From CBDHFN01 sp965262605 (lineage in GTDB: Bacteria > Pseudomonadota > Alphaproteobacteria > JASGCL01): DNA of 64,000 bases. The position numbers and the translations under genes were made by a program. The notes beneath the pieces were generated by a model that worked only from the letters and a program-made list of their open reading frames with translations, was not told the origin of the DNA and made no database searches. The stretch is taken from NCBI GenBank assembly GCA_965262605.1, contig CBDHFN010000003.1, forward strand, positions 1,550,001-1,614,000. Direction: 5' to 3'. The stretch's first letter is position 1. Every line of letters starts with the position of its first letter. Shown piece after piece: positions 43,957 through 51,956 of the stretch.

Positions 43957-44792
43957 TATTTTTTCACCATTTTATCTAAAATTATCGCAACAATGACAAT
44001 TGCCAAGCCAGCTTCAAATCCTTTGGCAATATTCACCGAATTTAAAGCGCGCACCACTGGCACACCCAAGCCATCTGCCCCCACAAGCGCCGATATAACA
44101 ACCATGCTAAGACTTAACATCACGGTGCTTGTTAAAGCTTGCTTAATAAATTCCACGGCAAATGGATATTCAACCATAAATAATTTTTGCCATTTTGTCG
44201 CACCATATGCATCGGCGGCTTCGTGCAACGAAATTGGCACAGACTGAATCCCCAAAGCCACAATGCGAATTGGCGAAGGTAAAACAAAAATTAAAGTCGC
44301 AATCACACCCGGCACAACCCCTAAACCAAATAAAATTAATGCGGGAATCAAATATACAAAAGTTGGTATCGTTTGCATTAAATCAAGAATCGGGCTGATG
44401 GCTTGAAATACGCGCGAATGATGCGCTAAATAAGTGCCAATCGGCACCGCAAGAGCCATAATGACAATGGTCGCACCAATAATTAACGATAAAGTTTTGC
44501 TGGTTTCAACCCAATATCCTTGATTAATAATGAATAAAAAACCTAATAAAACAAATATAGAAAAACCAATGGAACGGCGAAAATAATATGAAATCGCCAC
44601 AAACATCGCCACAACCACAATGGCTGGGGGCGTTTCGGTAAATAAGGCGACAAATTCCACTAAATTTTTTATCAAATTGGTAATAAATTTGCTAAAAAAT
44701 TCATCCCCTTGAATGCCAAATTTTACAATATCACGAATCCAAATACCCACAGGTATTTTATATCCCGTTATAAATTGATTTATTTCTTCCAT
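43956..44792 (-). CDS. proW: Glycine betaine/proline-type ABC transporter permease
   Basis: 278 residues, about six membrane helices. A domain-length N-terminal soluble part is followed by the conserved permease loop 'HEAADAYGATKWQKLFMVEYPFA' region near 202-225 (the E-A-A motif that touches the ATPase) and 'ALVGADGLGVPVVRALNSV' near 240. First gene of the proWV pair; its upstream side borders the conjugative region. Confidence 0.92.
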   Translation of the reverse strand: MEEINQFITGYKIPVGIWIRDIVKFGIQGDEFFSKFITNLIKNLVEFVALFTETPPAIVVVAMFVAISYYFRRSIGFSIFVLLGFLFIINQGYWVETSKTLSLIIGATIVIMALAVPIGTYLAHHSRVFQAISPILDLMQTIPTFVYLIPALILFGLGVVPGVIATLIFVLPSPIRIVALGIQSVPISLHEAADAYGATKWQKLFMVEYPFAVEFIKQALTSTVMLSLSMVVISALVGADGLGVPVVRALNSVNIAKGFEAGLAIVIVAIILDKMVKK

Positions 44793-44876
44793 AACTCATA
44801 ATACCAAAATATATTGAAGATTCAAGGCATTTTTTGCTTATTATGAAAAATATTAAATCCACTTTCGCCTTTTTTA

Positions 44877-44905
44877 TTGAAATAATCGGTAATTTATGCT
44901 ATATA
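44877..44905 (+). promoter_or_regulatory. Promoter at the left end of the conjugative region
   Basis: TTGAAA at 44877-44882, a 17-base spacer and TATATA at 44900-44905, followed by an AAGGAG site at 44925-44930 and ATG at 44937. It is the first promoter seen to the right of proW and would drive the two unknown genes that open the element. Confidence 0.6.
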
Positions 44906-44936
44906 TTAAATATATTTTAACCATAAGGAGTTTAAC

Positions 44937-45200
44937 ATGACAAACGCACAACTCATAAGACAACCATGGGACTTAACCGATGAGGAAATGGCTCATAATA
45001 ACTTTCATATTAATAAATTAGGTGATGCGCTTGAAACCAACGATGAAAATGCTATTTTTTATCATCGTTCACAAATTTTTAGCGACCCTGATTCATTAAT
45101 GGCTGTTAAAATTAATTCAGGGGCGAGTTTTATTCGTGAAAATAAATTAAATACCACCTTAGCCGATAGGAAATTTGGGCATGACTGGCTTATTAAATAA
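44937..45200 (+). CDS. Unknown 87-residue protein at the start of the conjugative region
   Basis: Small hydrophilic, acidic protein beginning 'TNAQLIRQPWDLTDEEMAHN'. No membrane segment and no motif I recognise. It has a consensus-like promoter and an ideal AAGGAG ribosome site at 6 bases, so it should be well expressed. Its last 20 bases overlap the next gene, suggesting coupled synthesis. The position beside TraK/L/M-like genes suggests a transfer or maintenance role, which is inference only. Confidence 0.65.
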   Translation: MTNAQLIRQPWDLTDEEMAHNNFHINKLGDALETNDENAIFYHRSQIFSDPDSLMAVKINSGASFIRENKLNTTLADRKFGHDWLIK

Positions 45201-45750
45201 ATTGGATTTATTACTATTAGACGAACATAATGCTAGGAAAGCTTTTCATGGGCGGGTTGAATCAGTTGCGCAAAAGCAAATTGTTAAGCTATTACAGGCG
45301 ATTCACAGAACGCGCGATATAGATATGATTATGTCTGCCGAAAAAGCAATTAATCTGCATGAATTACAATATTATACTAATTCAAAACCCATGGAATCAA
45401 GCATTAAACAAACATTATCTAGCATTAAAAGCACCGAATATATGTTAGATTTAATACAGAATAAGCCACAAGATTATATTATCATGGCAAATACTTACAA
45501 TGAACCCAAAAATAAAATTGACGATTTACCCAACGATGAAGCAAGACAATTTTTTAAAGCGCAATCGGTGCGATTCGTTAATATGAGTAAAGCGCCGCTT
45601 AGCACCGATAAAAAAGCTACCATAGAAGCACGCAAATATAATATCCGCGTTGCGGAGGAGATTTATACCCAAATGCAAAAAAATGTGCATGGATTCTTAA
45701 AAAATATGGAGGGTGTAGATATGTCGTATATAGCAGAATCCACTAATTAA
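45181..45750 (+). CDS. Unknown 189-residue helical protein
   Basis: Starts at the ATG at 45181 inside the end of the preceding gene (a TTG six bases earlier is an alternative). Soluble and rich in helix-forming residues, e.g. 'SVAQKQIVKLLQAIHRTRDI' near 30-50 and 'EARKYNIRVAEEIYTQMQKNV' near 155. No family recognised. Its stop is followed by the inverted repeats that precede the TraK-like gene. Confidence 0.65.
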   Translation: MTGLLNKLDLLLLDEHNARKAFHGRVESVAQKQIVKLLQAIHRTRDIDMIMSAEKAINLHELQYYTNSKPMESSIKQTLSSIKSTEYMLDLIQNKPQDYIIMANTYNEPKNKIDDLPNDEARQFFKAQSVRFVNMSKAPLSTDKKATIEARKYNIRVAEEIYTQMQKNVHGFLKNMEGVDMSYIAESTN

Positions 45751-45763
45751 GAATTATTATTAC

Positions 45764-45803
45764 AATAAATGTAATTATTAGTCAAGAAAAAATTACATTT
45801 ATT
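45764..45803. repeat. 13-bp inverted repeat before the TraK-like gene
   Basis: AATAAATGTAATT (45764-45776) and AATTACATTTATT (45791-45803), a perfect pair around 14 bases. Within the left arm lies a smaller palindrome ATTACA-ATAAA-TGTAAT (45759-45775), so three TTACA-type half-sites occur in 45 bases. In IncP plasmids oriT lies immediately before traK; this may be the relaxosome or operator site. It also could act as a weak terminator, but no T run follows directly. Confidence 0.55.
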
Positions 45804-45829
45804 AAAAATAAATTTTTTAAGGTTTTGCT

Positions 45830-46207
45830 ATGTCTGAAATTGATGTTTTAAATAAAAAAAATAGTCGTAATGGAAATCGGCAATTCGCGGTGGTCGTGCC
45901 AAAAATTATAGAACTAATGAATAATAATTACACTAAAATTGAAATTTACAATCAATTAAAAAATGAATTAAATTTTGGGTATAAAGAATTTGCACTTAAA
46001 ATTCGAAAATTAAAAAAATTAAATTCTGCCGTCAATTTAAATCTTAATTTGCCTGTGCAAAATTTAGGTGTGCCGCAAAAATCGGTTTCATTGCAAAAAC
46101 CGATTATAAATGAAATTCCTCAATCTGAAGCGCAACCGCGCGCTGTAATAGAGTCATTGCGCCCCTTAAGTCCAGAATCCAAAAAATTAATGGAGGAATT
46201 TCAATGA
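45830..46207 (+). CDS. TraK-like oriT-binding/accessory protein
   Basis: 125 residues. The N-terminal half 'VVPKIIELMNNNYTKIEIYNQLKNELNFGYKEF' (in part) followed by 'ALKIRKLKKL' has the helix-turn-helix pattern of TraK-type accessory proteins ('induced fit of type Y-x-x-F-x-x-x-I-R'), which wrap oriT DNA in IncP relaxosomes. The C-terminal half is Pro/Gln-rich and likely disordered. The downstream order TraL-like then TraM-like repeats the IncP traK-traL-traM series, which supports the call. Confidence 0.55.
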   Translation: MSEIDVLNKKNSRNGNRQFAVVVPKIIELMNNNYTKIEIYNQLKNELNFGYKEFALKIRKLKKLNSAVNLNLNLPVQNLGVPQKSVSLQKPIINEIPQSEAQPRAVIESLRPLSPESKKLMEEFQ

Positions 46208-46235
46208 ATCAAATCAATTACCATACTATTTTAGC

Positions 46236-46251
46236 GTCTACATTTGTAGAC
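46236..46251. repeat. 16-bp palindrome in the traK-traL interval
   Basis: GTCTACA-TT-TGTAGAC, 7-bp perfect arms. It sits 28 bases after the TraK-like gene. Its size and symmetry fit an operator for a dimeric regulator. Confidence 0.5.
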
Positions 46252-46283
46252 ATATTTTTATTTATAGAAAATTTATTAAGCTT

Positions 46284-46322
46284 TTTTCATGAATTTTTCA
46301 CCCACATAATTATTCATGAAAA
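46284..46322. repeat. 11-bp inverted repeat in the traK-traL interval
   Basis: TTTTCATGAAT (46284-46294) and ATTCATGAAAA (46312-46322), perfect, around 17 bases. Each arm itself contains a palindromic TTCATGAA core, so this also reads as two copies of one 8-bp site, 28 bases apart. A candidate operator pair or part of oriT. Confidence 0.55.
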
Positions 46323-46323
46323 T

Positions 46324-46362
46324 AAGCACGGGGAACGCCAAGGCGCAACCCATGCTTTTTTT
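46324..46362 (+). terminator. Intrinsic terminator or attenuator before the TraL-like gene
   Basis: AAGCA/TGCTT outer stem, GGG/CCC middle and CGCC-aa-GGCG inner stem with two internal loops, followed by a seven-T run at 46356-46362. This is the only strong GC stem in the interval. It would end the traK transcript or regulate entry into traL-traM and the virB operon, unless a promoter lies in the 43 bases that follow. Confidence 0.72.
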
Positions 46363-46405
46363 ATAGCAAAGTATTAATCAAAGTCAAAGCGAAAGGAACT
46401 AGCAA

Positions 46406-47137
46406 ATGGCAAATATAATTATCCAAACACAAGGCAAAGGCGGTGTTGGCAAATCAACACTATCAAGTTATTTAGCGCAATATTTAATTGACGACGGCAA
46501 AAAATTATTTATTTATGACGCGGACACGGTTAATCCGACATTATCAAGTTTTAAAACACTGGGCGCGATTCCTGTTAAATTGGGGGAACGGGCGGATGAA
46601 ATTAATCAACGATATTTTGACGCTTTAATTGAAGGCATCTTAAATTATGCCGAAGATGATTTTGTTTTAATAGATATTGGAGCTTCAACTTTCTTGCCAC
46701 TTTTGGCATATATGAAAGAAAATGATGTATTATCATTTTTAGGCGAAAATGGGCATAGCGTTCGTTTGCAAACGATATTAAAAGGTGGGCAAGATTTAAA
46801 CGAAACAATGCAGAATTTTCTGCTAATATTAGAAACTTTCCCCAAGCAAAAAATTGATATATGGCTTAATGAATATTTCGCACCTGTAAAAACTGCGGAC
46901 GGCACCGAATTTGATAAATCTAAATTTTTTGAAAAAAACAAGGCGCAAATTGGGGCTTTAATAAAAATTCCATCGGTAAATCAAAGCACATTTGGGTTTG
47001 ATATAAATAAAATGCTTACTGACAAAAAAACATTTAGCGAATGCCTTGATGATAAAAATATTAATATAATGGCACGGCAACGATTAAAAAATTACCGCGA
47101 TATTATTTTTCAAAGCATTCAATTAGGGGGGTTTTAA
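46406..47137 (+). CDS. TraL-like ParA/MinD-family ATPase
   Basis: 243 residues. Deviant Walker A 'QGKGGVGKSTLSSYLAQYL' at 9-27 with signature Lys, then 'FIYDADTVNPTLSSFKTLG', corresponding to the 'D-x-D-x-V-N' strand of IncP TraL, and 'VLIDIGASTFLPLLAYM' near 90. TraL-type proteins act in DNA transfer, possibly in localising the relaxosome; biochemical role is not settled. A chromosome- or plasmid-partition ParA is the alternative, but no ParB follows. Confidence 0.75.
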   Translation: MANIIIQTQGKGGVGKSTLSSYLAQYLIDDGKKLFIYDADTVNPTLSSFKTLGAIPVKLGERADEINQRYFDALIEGILNYAEDDFVLIDIGASTFLPLLAYMKENDVLSFLGENGHSVRLQTILKGGQDLNETMQNFLLILETFPKQKIDIWLNEYFAPVKTADGTEFDKSKFFEKNKAQIGALIKIPSVNQSTFGFDINKMLTDKKTFSECLDDKNINIMARQRLKNYRDIIFQSIQLGGF

Positions 47138-47138
47138 A

Positions 47139-47588
47139 ATGGAACTGAACCCTGACCACCAACCAAGCGACTTTGAAGAACGCGCGGCGGAAATAATCTC
47201 AAAAATATGGACAAAATGCAAAATTAATTTTGATGAAAATGATCCAATTTTGGGTTTAGCGATTTTAATTGAATTATTTAAAAATGATTTAATCAATACG
47301 AATAAAGAATTAAATTCCGCTTTTCTCAATACAATTCAAAATAAATTAATGGATTTCGGCAATACCGCCAATGACATTAATCAAAAATTAACCGATTCTA
47401 CAATACAAAATTCAATAAAAAATATTGTGGCTTTGGCATCGGTGCAAGGCGAACTTATTGAAAGATTAAGTGCGCAAAACGAAATTGTTCTAAAATCTAA
47501 TAGAATAACACGAATAATAAGCATGGCTTGTTTAGCCACGATTGCGATATTATCCAGTGCGATATTTTATTTGGTTTTACGGCGATAA
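47139..47588 (+). CDS. TraM-like C-terminally anchored transfer protein
   Basis: 149 residues; soluble helical N-terminal part and a single C-terminal membrane helix at about 126-146 ('MACLATIAILSSAIFYLVL'). IncP TraM, encoded after traL, has the same size and topology. Only one base separates it from the TraL-like gene. The call depends on position and topology; no sequence motif is decisive. Confidence 0.55.
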   Translation: MELNPDHQPSDFEERAAEIISKIWTKCKINFDENDPILGLAILIELFKNDLINTNKELNSAFLNTIQNKLMDFGNTANDINQKLTDSTIQNSIKNIVALASVQGELIERLSAQNEIVLKSNRITRIISMACLATIAILSSAIFYLVLRR

Positions 47589-47617
47589 TAAATTGGTCTT
47601 AATTAAGGAGTAAACAA

Positions 47618-48028
47618 ATGACTGATAACGAAGAAGAAAAGAAAAATTTTGTATGTTCGCTTGGCAAGGACGCTGTATGCGAAGAATTCAAAAACAAAAA
47701 GGGCAAAGAATCCAAAGTTTGGAAATTTTCTGCTGCGGTGGATTTGAATTTACCAGATACGCCAGACGAAGATAAAGAACCGCCGATGTGGTTTCAGGTA
47801 AAGTCTTTTGAACCGCTGGATGATCATACAGGCATTGTTCCAAATTTAAAAAAGGGTGACATAGTTGAAGTGTGGGGTTCAAAATCCGTGCATGAATATC
47901 AAGACAAAACAACAGGCGAGCAAAAATCAATAAATAATTTGGTTTTGGACAAGATTGTTTTAGTCAAATCAAGGGCGGATGCAAGAAAACCGTTTAATCC
48001 CAAAGATTACGATAAAAAGCCGTATTAA
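47618..48028 (+). CDS. SSB-like OB-fold protein
   Basis: 136 residues. The middle and end resemble single-strand DNA-binding proteins: 'MWFQVKSFEPLDDH', 'LKKGDIVEVWGSKSVHEYQDK' (in part) and 'GEQKSINNLVLDKIVLV' match the W-x-x-V-x-x-F, K-G-x-x-V-x-V-x-G and final strand of the OB fold. Conjugative elements often carry SSB-like genes to coat incoming strands. It differs from housekeeping SSB in its short length and lack of an acidic DDDIPF tail. AAGGAG ribosome site. Confidence 0.65.
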   Translation: MTDNEEEKKNFVCSLGKDAVCEEFKNKKGKESKVWKFSAAVDLNLPDTPDEDKEPPMWFQVKSFEPLDDHTGIVPNLKKGDIVEVWGSKSVHEYQDKTTGEQKSINNLVLDKIVLVKSRADARKPFNPKDYDKKPY

Positions 48029-48059
48029 TCACAACACAACTAAATAACAAAGGAAAATC

Positions 48060-48458
48060 ATGAAAAATTTAGAAATTAATCATAATCTTAATATCTTAAA
48101 AACTGCAAAGGATATTATTATGCCGCCAAAACCCAATGTCAAGTTTTACAACGACAACGACAAATATAATCCGATGGTTATATGCGTGTTGGTAATTGGC
48201 ATTGCTATTTTATACTCATTCATTCCAGATTTAGCCTTTGCGGCAAGCGATTGGGCGGGGTCTGTTAAATCCAAAGTTGACGAAGGGAGAACTGGGATAT
48301 TAACCATTGTTGGCGCTATTGTCGCGGTAGTTGCTATTATTGCGGGGGTGGTCATGATGGTTAAAGGTCAAATTGAACCCATGAAATTATGGGTGTTTTT
48401 TATTGGCGGTGCGATGATTGCGGGTGCGGGTGCATTTGCCGATTTCGTTACAAATTAA
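48060..48458 (+). CDS. virB2: VirB2-type major conjugative pilin
   Basis: 132 residues from the ATG at 48060 with AAAGGA upstream; the ATG at 48120 is an alternative. A long leader with hydrophobic 'MVICVLVIGIAILYSFIPDLAFA' leads to a signal-peptidase site before 'ASDWAGSV'. The mature ~70 residues hold two hydrophobic helices ('ILTIVGAIVAVVAIIAGVVMMV' and 'LWVFFIGGAMIAGAGAFA') separated by a short basic turn, the standard TrbC/VirB2 pilin. First structural gene of the secretion operon. Confidence 0.87.
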   Translation: MKNLEINHNLNILKTAKDIIMPPKPNVKFYNDNDKYNPMVICVLVIGIAILYSFIPDLAFAASDWAGSVKSKVDEGRTGILTIVGAIVAVVAIIAGVVMMVKGQIEPMKLWVFFIGGAMIAGAGAFADFVTN

Positions 48459-48476
48459 ACACAACAGGACATAATT

Positions 48477-48785
48477 ATGAAGGCAAAAACATATTTTCTA
48501 ACCACAACCCAATTGCCATATTTGCAATTGGGATTGCATTTGCAAATATTGTTAGGTGGTGCATTAACCGCAATCATCGTTGCCTTCATTTTTATGTTTT
48601 TAGGATATTTATTTACTGCTTTCATTAGCATGGTCGCTGTTGTAGCTATATCGTTTATATTTGGCATACCTTTTTCACGGCGCAACCGATTTTATTTTCA
48701 TTACATTATTAAGTCAATGGCGTTTTGGGCAAAAACAAAGCAGCATAATAATTGTGTTATTATTAATTACAGGAGCAAAAAATGA
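48477..48785 (+). CDS. virB3: VirB3-type inner-membrane T4SS protein
   Basis: 102 residues with two adjacent hydrophobic segments at about 23-66 and a C-terminal 'SRRNRFYFHYIIKSMAFWAKTK', close to the VirB3/TrbD end. 'TTTQLPYLQLGLHLQILLGG' corresponds to the conserved start. It anchors VirB4 at the inner membrane. The stop overlaps the virB4 start by 4 bases. Confidence 0.87.
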   Translation: MKAKTYFLTTTQLPYLQLGLHLQILLGGALTAIIVAFIFMFLGYLFTAFISMVAVVAISFIFGIPFSRRNRFYFHYIIKSMAFWAKTKQHNNCVIINYRSKK

Positions 48786-51115
48786 TACCAGAATTATTAA
48801 CAACGACTTTTATTGCGGGTTTAACCACTATATTAGCAACAAAAACATTACGCGAGCGTGCGATGGGTAATTTATCCGCGGATTGGGTTTTGAACGAATT
48901 ACCATTTGACAAGATTGATGATGATAATGCAACCATATTGATGAAGGACGGCGGGCGGTTTAGAATTTTTCATTTACTGGGCAAAAATTATGACGCGTTG
49001 CCATTGCAGTCGCAAGAGAATTTATTAGCTATGCGCCTGAAATTATATAATGATTTAAGCAAATTTAATATTTCATTTCGAATTTATTGCGTCAAGCGCA
49101 AAGAAAATATTGATTATCCTGCGAATTATCCAAATTTCATTTTACAAAAAATCGCCGATAGCGAAGCAAATAGTTTTAAAAATTCATTTGTCGTTGATTG
49201 GTATATTATTATACAAGCTAAACACACAAAAGATATTAATGAAGCGCAAGAAAAATTATATGCTGCATTGTCGCCATATTATATTAAATTATTAAAATCG
49301 CCTGAGGATAAAAGCCTGCCCTGCCCTATAACAAATTTCATATATTATTTAATAACTGGCGAAAAATCACTTGGCTTAACAGCACATAATCAAAGCATTA
49401 GCCCAAATTTACCGATTTCTGAAATTTGCTTTGAAAAATCTGGCGTGATGGGGACATTTACCCCTCATCAGAACCACACAAAAATAATCACGATTACCGA
49501 ATGGGCGGATTCGGTTGATGGTGATTTTTTGGGTAAAATCTTAAAATTAAATATTGATTGCGAAATATTTATGTCGTGCATAACGACAAAAAATATTTCT
49601 TTTTTTTTGCAAAGGCAAAGAAATAATCAAAAAATGCCAATGATAGGTTCTGATAAAGCAGAAGCAGAATTTGCCGAGCAGTTAACATTGGTAAATAATG
49701 GTGAAGTTGCGATATTTGACACACAATTTCAAATTGCGATTAGGTCAGAAGAGAAAAATGAAATAAATGAAGCAATATCTGCGATTACGCGGATTTGCGG
49801 ACTTCATAAAATTAATTATGCCGTTGAATCAATTGCCATGCCGTTGGCATGGTTTAACCGCGTGCCGTTTAATGATAGCTTAATTCGCCCCTTGCGGATT
49901 ATGTCTCACAATATCGCGGGGATTTGGGCATTCCCAAGCAATGAATATGGACGGGAATCAAGCCCTTGGGACAATCGCCCTGTAAGGTTATTTAAGACGC
50001 AATTAGGCTCGGCTTTTCGGTTTCAATTTCATGTTGCGAATAAGCCACAATCTAAGGGGCATTTTCTAGTATTTGCCCCCACGGGGTCGGGTAAATCGGT
50101 GTTGATTTTATATTTGTTGGCGGGTTTAGCTAAAATTAAGGGTGTTCGTTCGTTCGTGATTGATTCGCAAAATGGGTGCAAATACATGATTGAAGCCATG
50201 GGTGGCTTATATCAAACTTATAGTGATTTTAAATTTAATCCGCTTGATGTTGGCGATAAATCACCGGAATCTTTGAACCGCGTGAATTTGGCATTAAAAA
50301 CCATGTTGGGCAATACTGAAATTAATCCAAAAATTCAAAAAGATTTAGATAGCATATATGAATATATGTTTGATGTAAATCCGCCCGAACGGACTTTAAA
50401 TGTTGTGTGTGAGGCGGCTTTATCGTCAAATTCACCATTACGGCAGGTTTTAAATAAATGGTTGATTGGTGGGTTATATGAGCATGTATTTAATAGTGGT
50501 TTTGATAGTTTTACCCAAAGCATCGGCAATGCACCAATTATGGGTATAAATATGAACGAGGCTTTGAATGATCCTGAACTAGGCGCGCCTGTTATTGCCC
50601 ATATTGCAAATATTATCAATAAAACAGCAAAATCGGCGGGCAAAGGCGCGTGTATATTTATTGATGAGGGCGGTAAGCAAATGCAAAATGCAGGTTTTCG
50701 TGGCTTGGCGCGGGAAATGTGGCAAGAATATCGCAAGTTAGATATTGCGTGCGGTATGGCATTTCAGCAACCAGCTAGTTTGCTTAAAACGGATATTAAG
50801 GACGAGATTTTAAATAATACCAGCACTTATATTTTTTTCAAGGATTCAAACGCGAATCCGAACGATTATGCTTTATTTGGGCTTAATGAAGAGCAGATTA
50901 ATTTTATCAAAATGCCTTCGGATAACAACAAACGCCAAGTGCTTATTGTGCAACGCGATGACGCAACGGGGCTTAATGATTCCATTATTATTGATGTGGA
51001 TTTGGGTTTGTTAGGTGGCGATATATTAAAATATTTCAAAAGTGGGACGCAAGCGAACGATTTAATCGATAAACTAAAATCAACTTATAACGAAAATTGG
51101 AGGGATCATTTATGA
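48782..51115 (+). CDS. virB4: VirB4 T4SS ATPase
   Basis: 777 residues, the hallmark ATPase of type IV secretion. Walker A 'FAPTGSGKSVLILYLLAG' at about 431-448; Walker B 'GACIFIDEGGKQM' at about 621-633; between them 'VIDSQNGCKYMIEAMGG'. The N-terminal CagE/TrbE/VirB4 domain covers about 20-230, with a short hydrophobic segment near 8-20 that may touch the membrane. It drives pilus subunit extraction and channel assembly. Overlaps virB3 and virB5. Confidence 0.97.
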   Translation: MIPELLTTTFIAGLTTILATKTLRERAMGNLSADWVLNELPFDKIDDDNATILMKDGGRFRIFHLLGKNYDALPLQSQENLLAMRLKLYNDLSKFNISFRIYCVKRKENIDYPANYPNFILQKIADSEANSFKNSFVVDWYIIIQAKHTKDINEAQEKLYAALSPYYIKLLKSPEDKSLPCPITNFIYYLITGEKSLGLTAHNQSISPNLPISEICFEKSGVMGTFTPHQNHTKIITITEWADSVDGDFLGKILKLNIDCEIFMSCITTKNISFFLQRQRNNQKMPMIGSDKAEAEFAEQLTLVNNGEVAIFDTQFQIAIRSEEKNEINEAISAITRICGLHKINYAVESIAMPLAWFNRVPFNDSLIRPLRIMSHNIAGIWAFPSNEYGRESSPWDNRPVRLFKTQLGSAFRFQFHVANKPQSKGHFLVFAPTGSGKSVLILYLLAGLAKIKGVRSFVIDSQNGCKYMIEAMGGLYQTYSDFKFNPLDVGDKSPESLNRVNLALKTMLGNTEINPKIQKDLDSIYEYMFDVNPPERTLNVVCEAALSSNSPLRQVLNKWLIGGLYEHVFNSGFDSFTQSIGNAPIMGINMNEALNDPELGAPVIAHIANIINKTAKSAGKGACIFIDEGGKQMQNAGFRGLAREMWQEYRKLDIACGMAFQQPASLLKTDIKDEILNNTSTYIFFKDSNANPNDYALFGLNEEQINFIKMPSDNNKRQVLIVQRDDATGLNDSIIIDVDLGLLGGDILKYFKSGTQANDLIDKLKSTYNENWRDHL

Positions 51116-51954
51116 TTAATTTTCAGCCACAAACCCAAATTATTAATGGTTGTAAGCACAATCAAAAAAAATATACTTGGCGTTGCCAAAGCAAGACAAA
51201 TAAATTAAAGCCTGTAAGGGTTTTAGCGGTTTTTTGTGCAATTTTTATCGGTATGCAGGCGAACGCGCAAATGGCGACTTTTGACGCGACGAATGCGGCA
51301 AAGCAAATTGAATTATTTAATCAAGGCAAACAACAATTAGAAGCAGTAACTAAGCAACTTGATTTTTTTGCAGACATAAATAAAACGGCGCAAGATACAT
51401 TAAAGCAGTTAGGTAAATTGACTAAAATATCCGTGCCGTTTGTGAATCGCAAGGGGTTTGACCAAGCATTAGCAAAAAACCAGTCTTGCTTAATGCCTAA
51501 CTTCAAAGACTTAATACCGAATTTTAGCACCACCAACGCGAAAATTCCCGATTTGTGCGGAGGGCGCAATTTATACCGCGATAATTACTTCATCAAAAAC
51601 AAACAAGATTATGAACGATTACCCAATAAAGAAAAAGAAGTAATTAAAGAAAAAATTAAAGAAAAACGCAATAATTTAAATAAAGACACCTTAGAAAAAG
51701 CCCTTGCGCAAGGCGATTTAGCCCTGCAACAGACTACTGATTTTCAAAGCGCAATAAACGAGCTTGAAACGGCTTCGGACGATGCCACGGATTTAGCCTC
51801 GCATTTAGCGGTTATAGCAAAAATTGGTTTATTAAATGCCCGTGCGCAAAACCAAACAAACCAAATATTAAGTAGCTTGCTTAAATTACAAGCTACAAAT
51901 AATTTAAGCGGTTTGGCGGCAGATGAAATTGCATCGGAAACAGCGACAAAATGA
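51112..51954 (+). CDS. virB5: VirB5-type minor pilin
   Basis: 280 residues from the ATG at 51112, which follows GGAGG and overlaps the virB4 stop (frame opens at 51097). An unusually long leader with hydrophobic 'VRVLAVFCAIFIGMQANAQ' ends at a signal-peptidase site near residue 50. The mature part is helical, with 'QIELFNQGKQQLEAVTKQLDFF' and 'AKIGLLNARAQNQTNQILSSLLKLQ' typical of VirB5/TrbJ tip proteins, plus a central insertion with two Cys and a highly charged helix. Sits at the pilus tip and contacts recipient cells. Confidence 0.82.
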   Translation: MINFQPQTQIINGCKHNQKKYTWRCQSKTNKLKPVRVLAVFCAIFIGMQANAQMATFDATNAAKQIELFNQGKQQLEAVTKQLDFFADINKTAQDTLKQLGKLTKISVPFVNRKGFDQALAKNQSCLMPNFKDLIPNFSTTNAKIPDLCGGRNLYRDNYFIKNKQDYERLPNKEKEVIKEKIKEKRNNLNKDTLEKALAQGDLALQQTTDFQSAINELETASDDATDLASHLAVIAKIGLLNARAQNQTNQILSSLLKLQATNNLSGLAADEIASETATK

Positions 51955-51956
51955 TT

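Noticed and set aside
44793..44936. Attachment site or tRNA at the left edge of the conjugative region
   Set aside because: No tRNA-like sequence and no repeat found again in the window; only a promoter is supported.
46406..47137. ParA partition gene of a plasmid
   Set aside because: No ParB gene or parS-like repeats follow; the D-x-D-x-V-N strand and the TraK/TraM-like neighbours fit TraL better.
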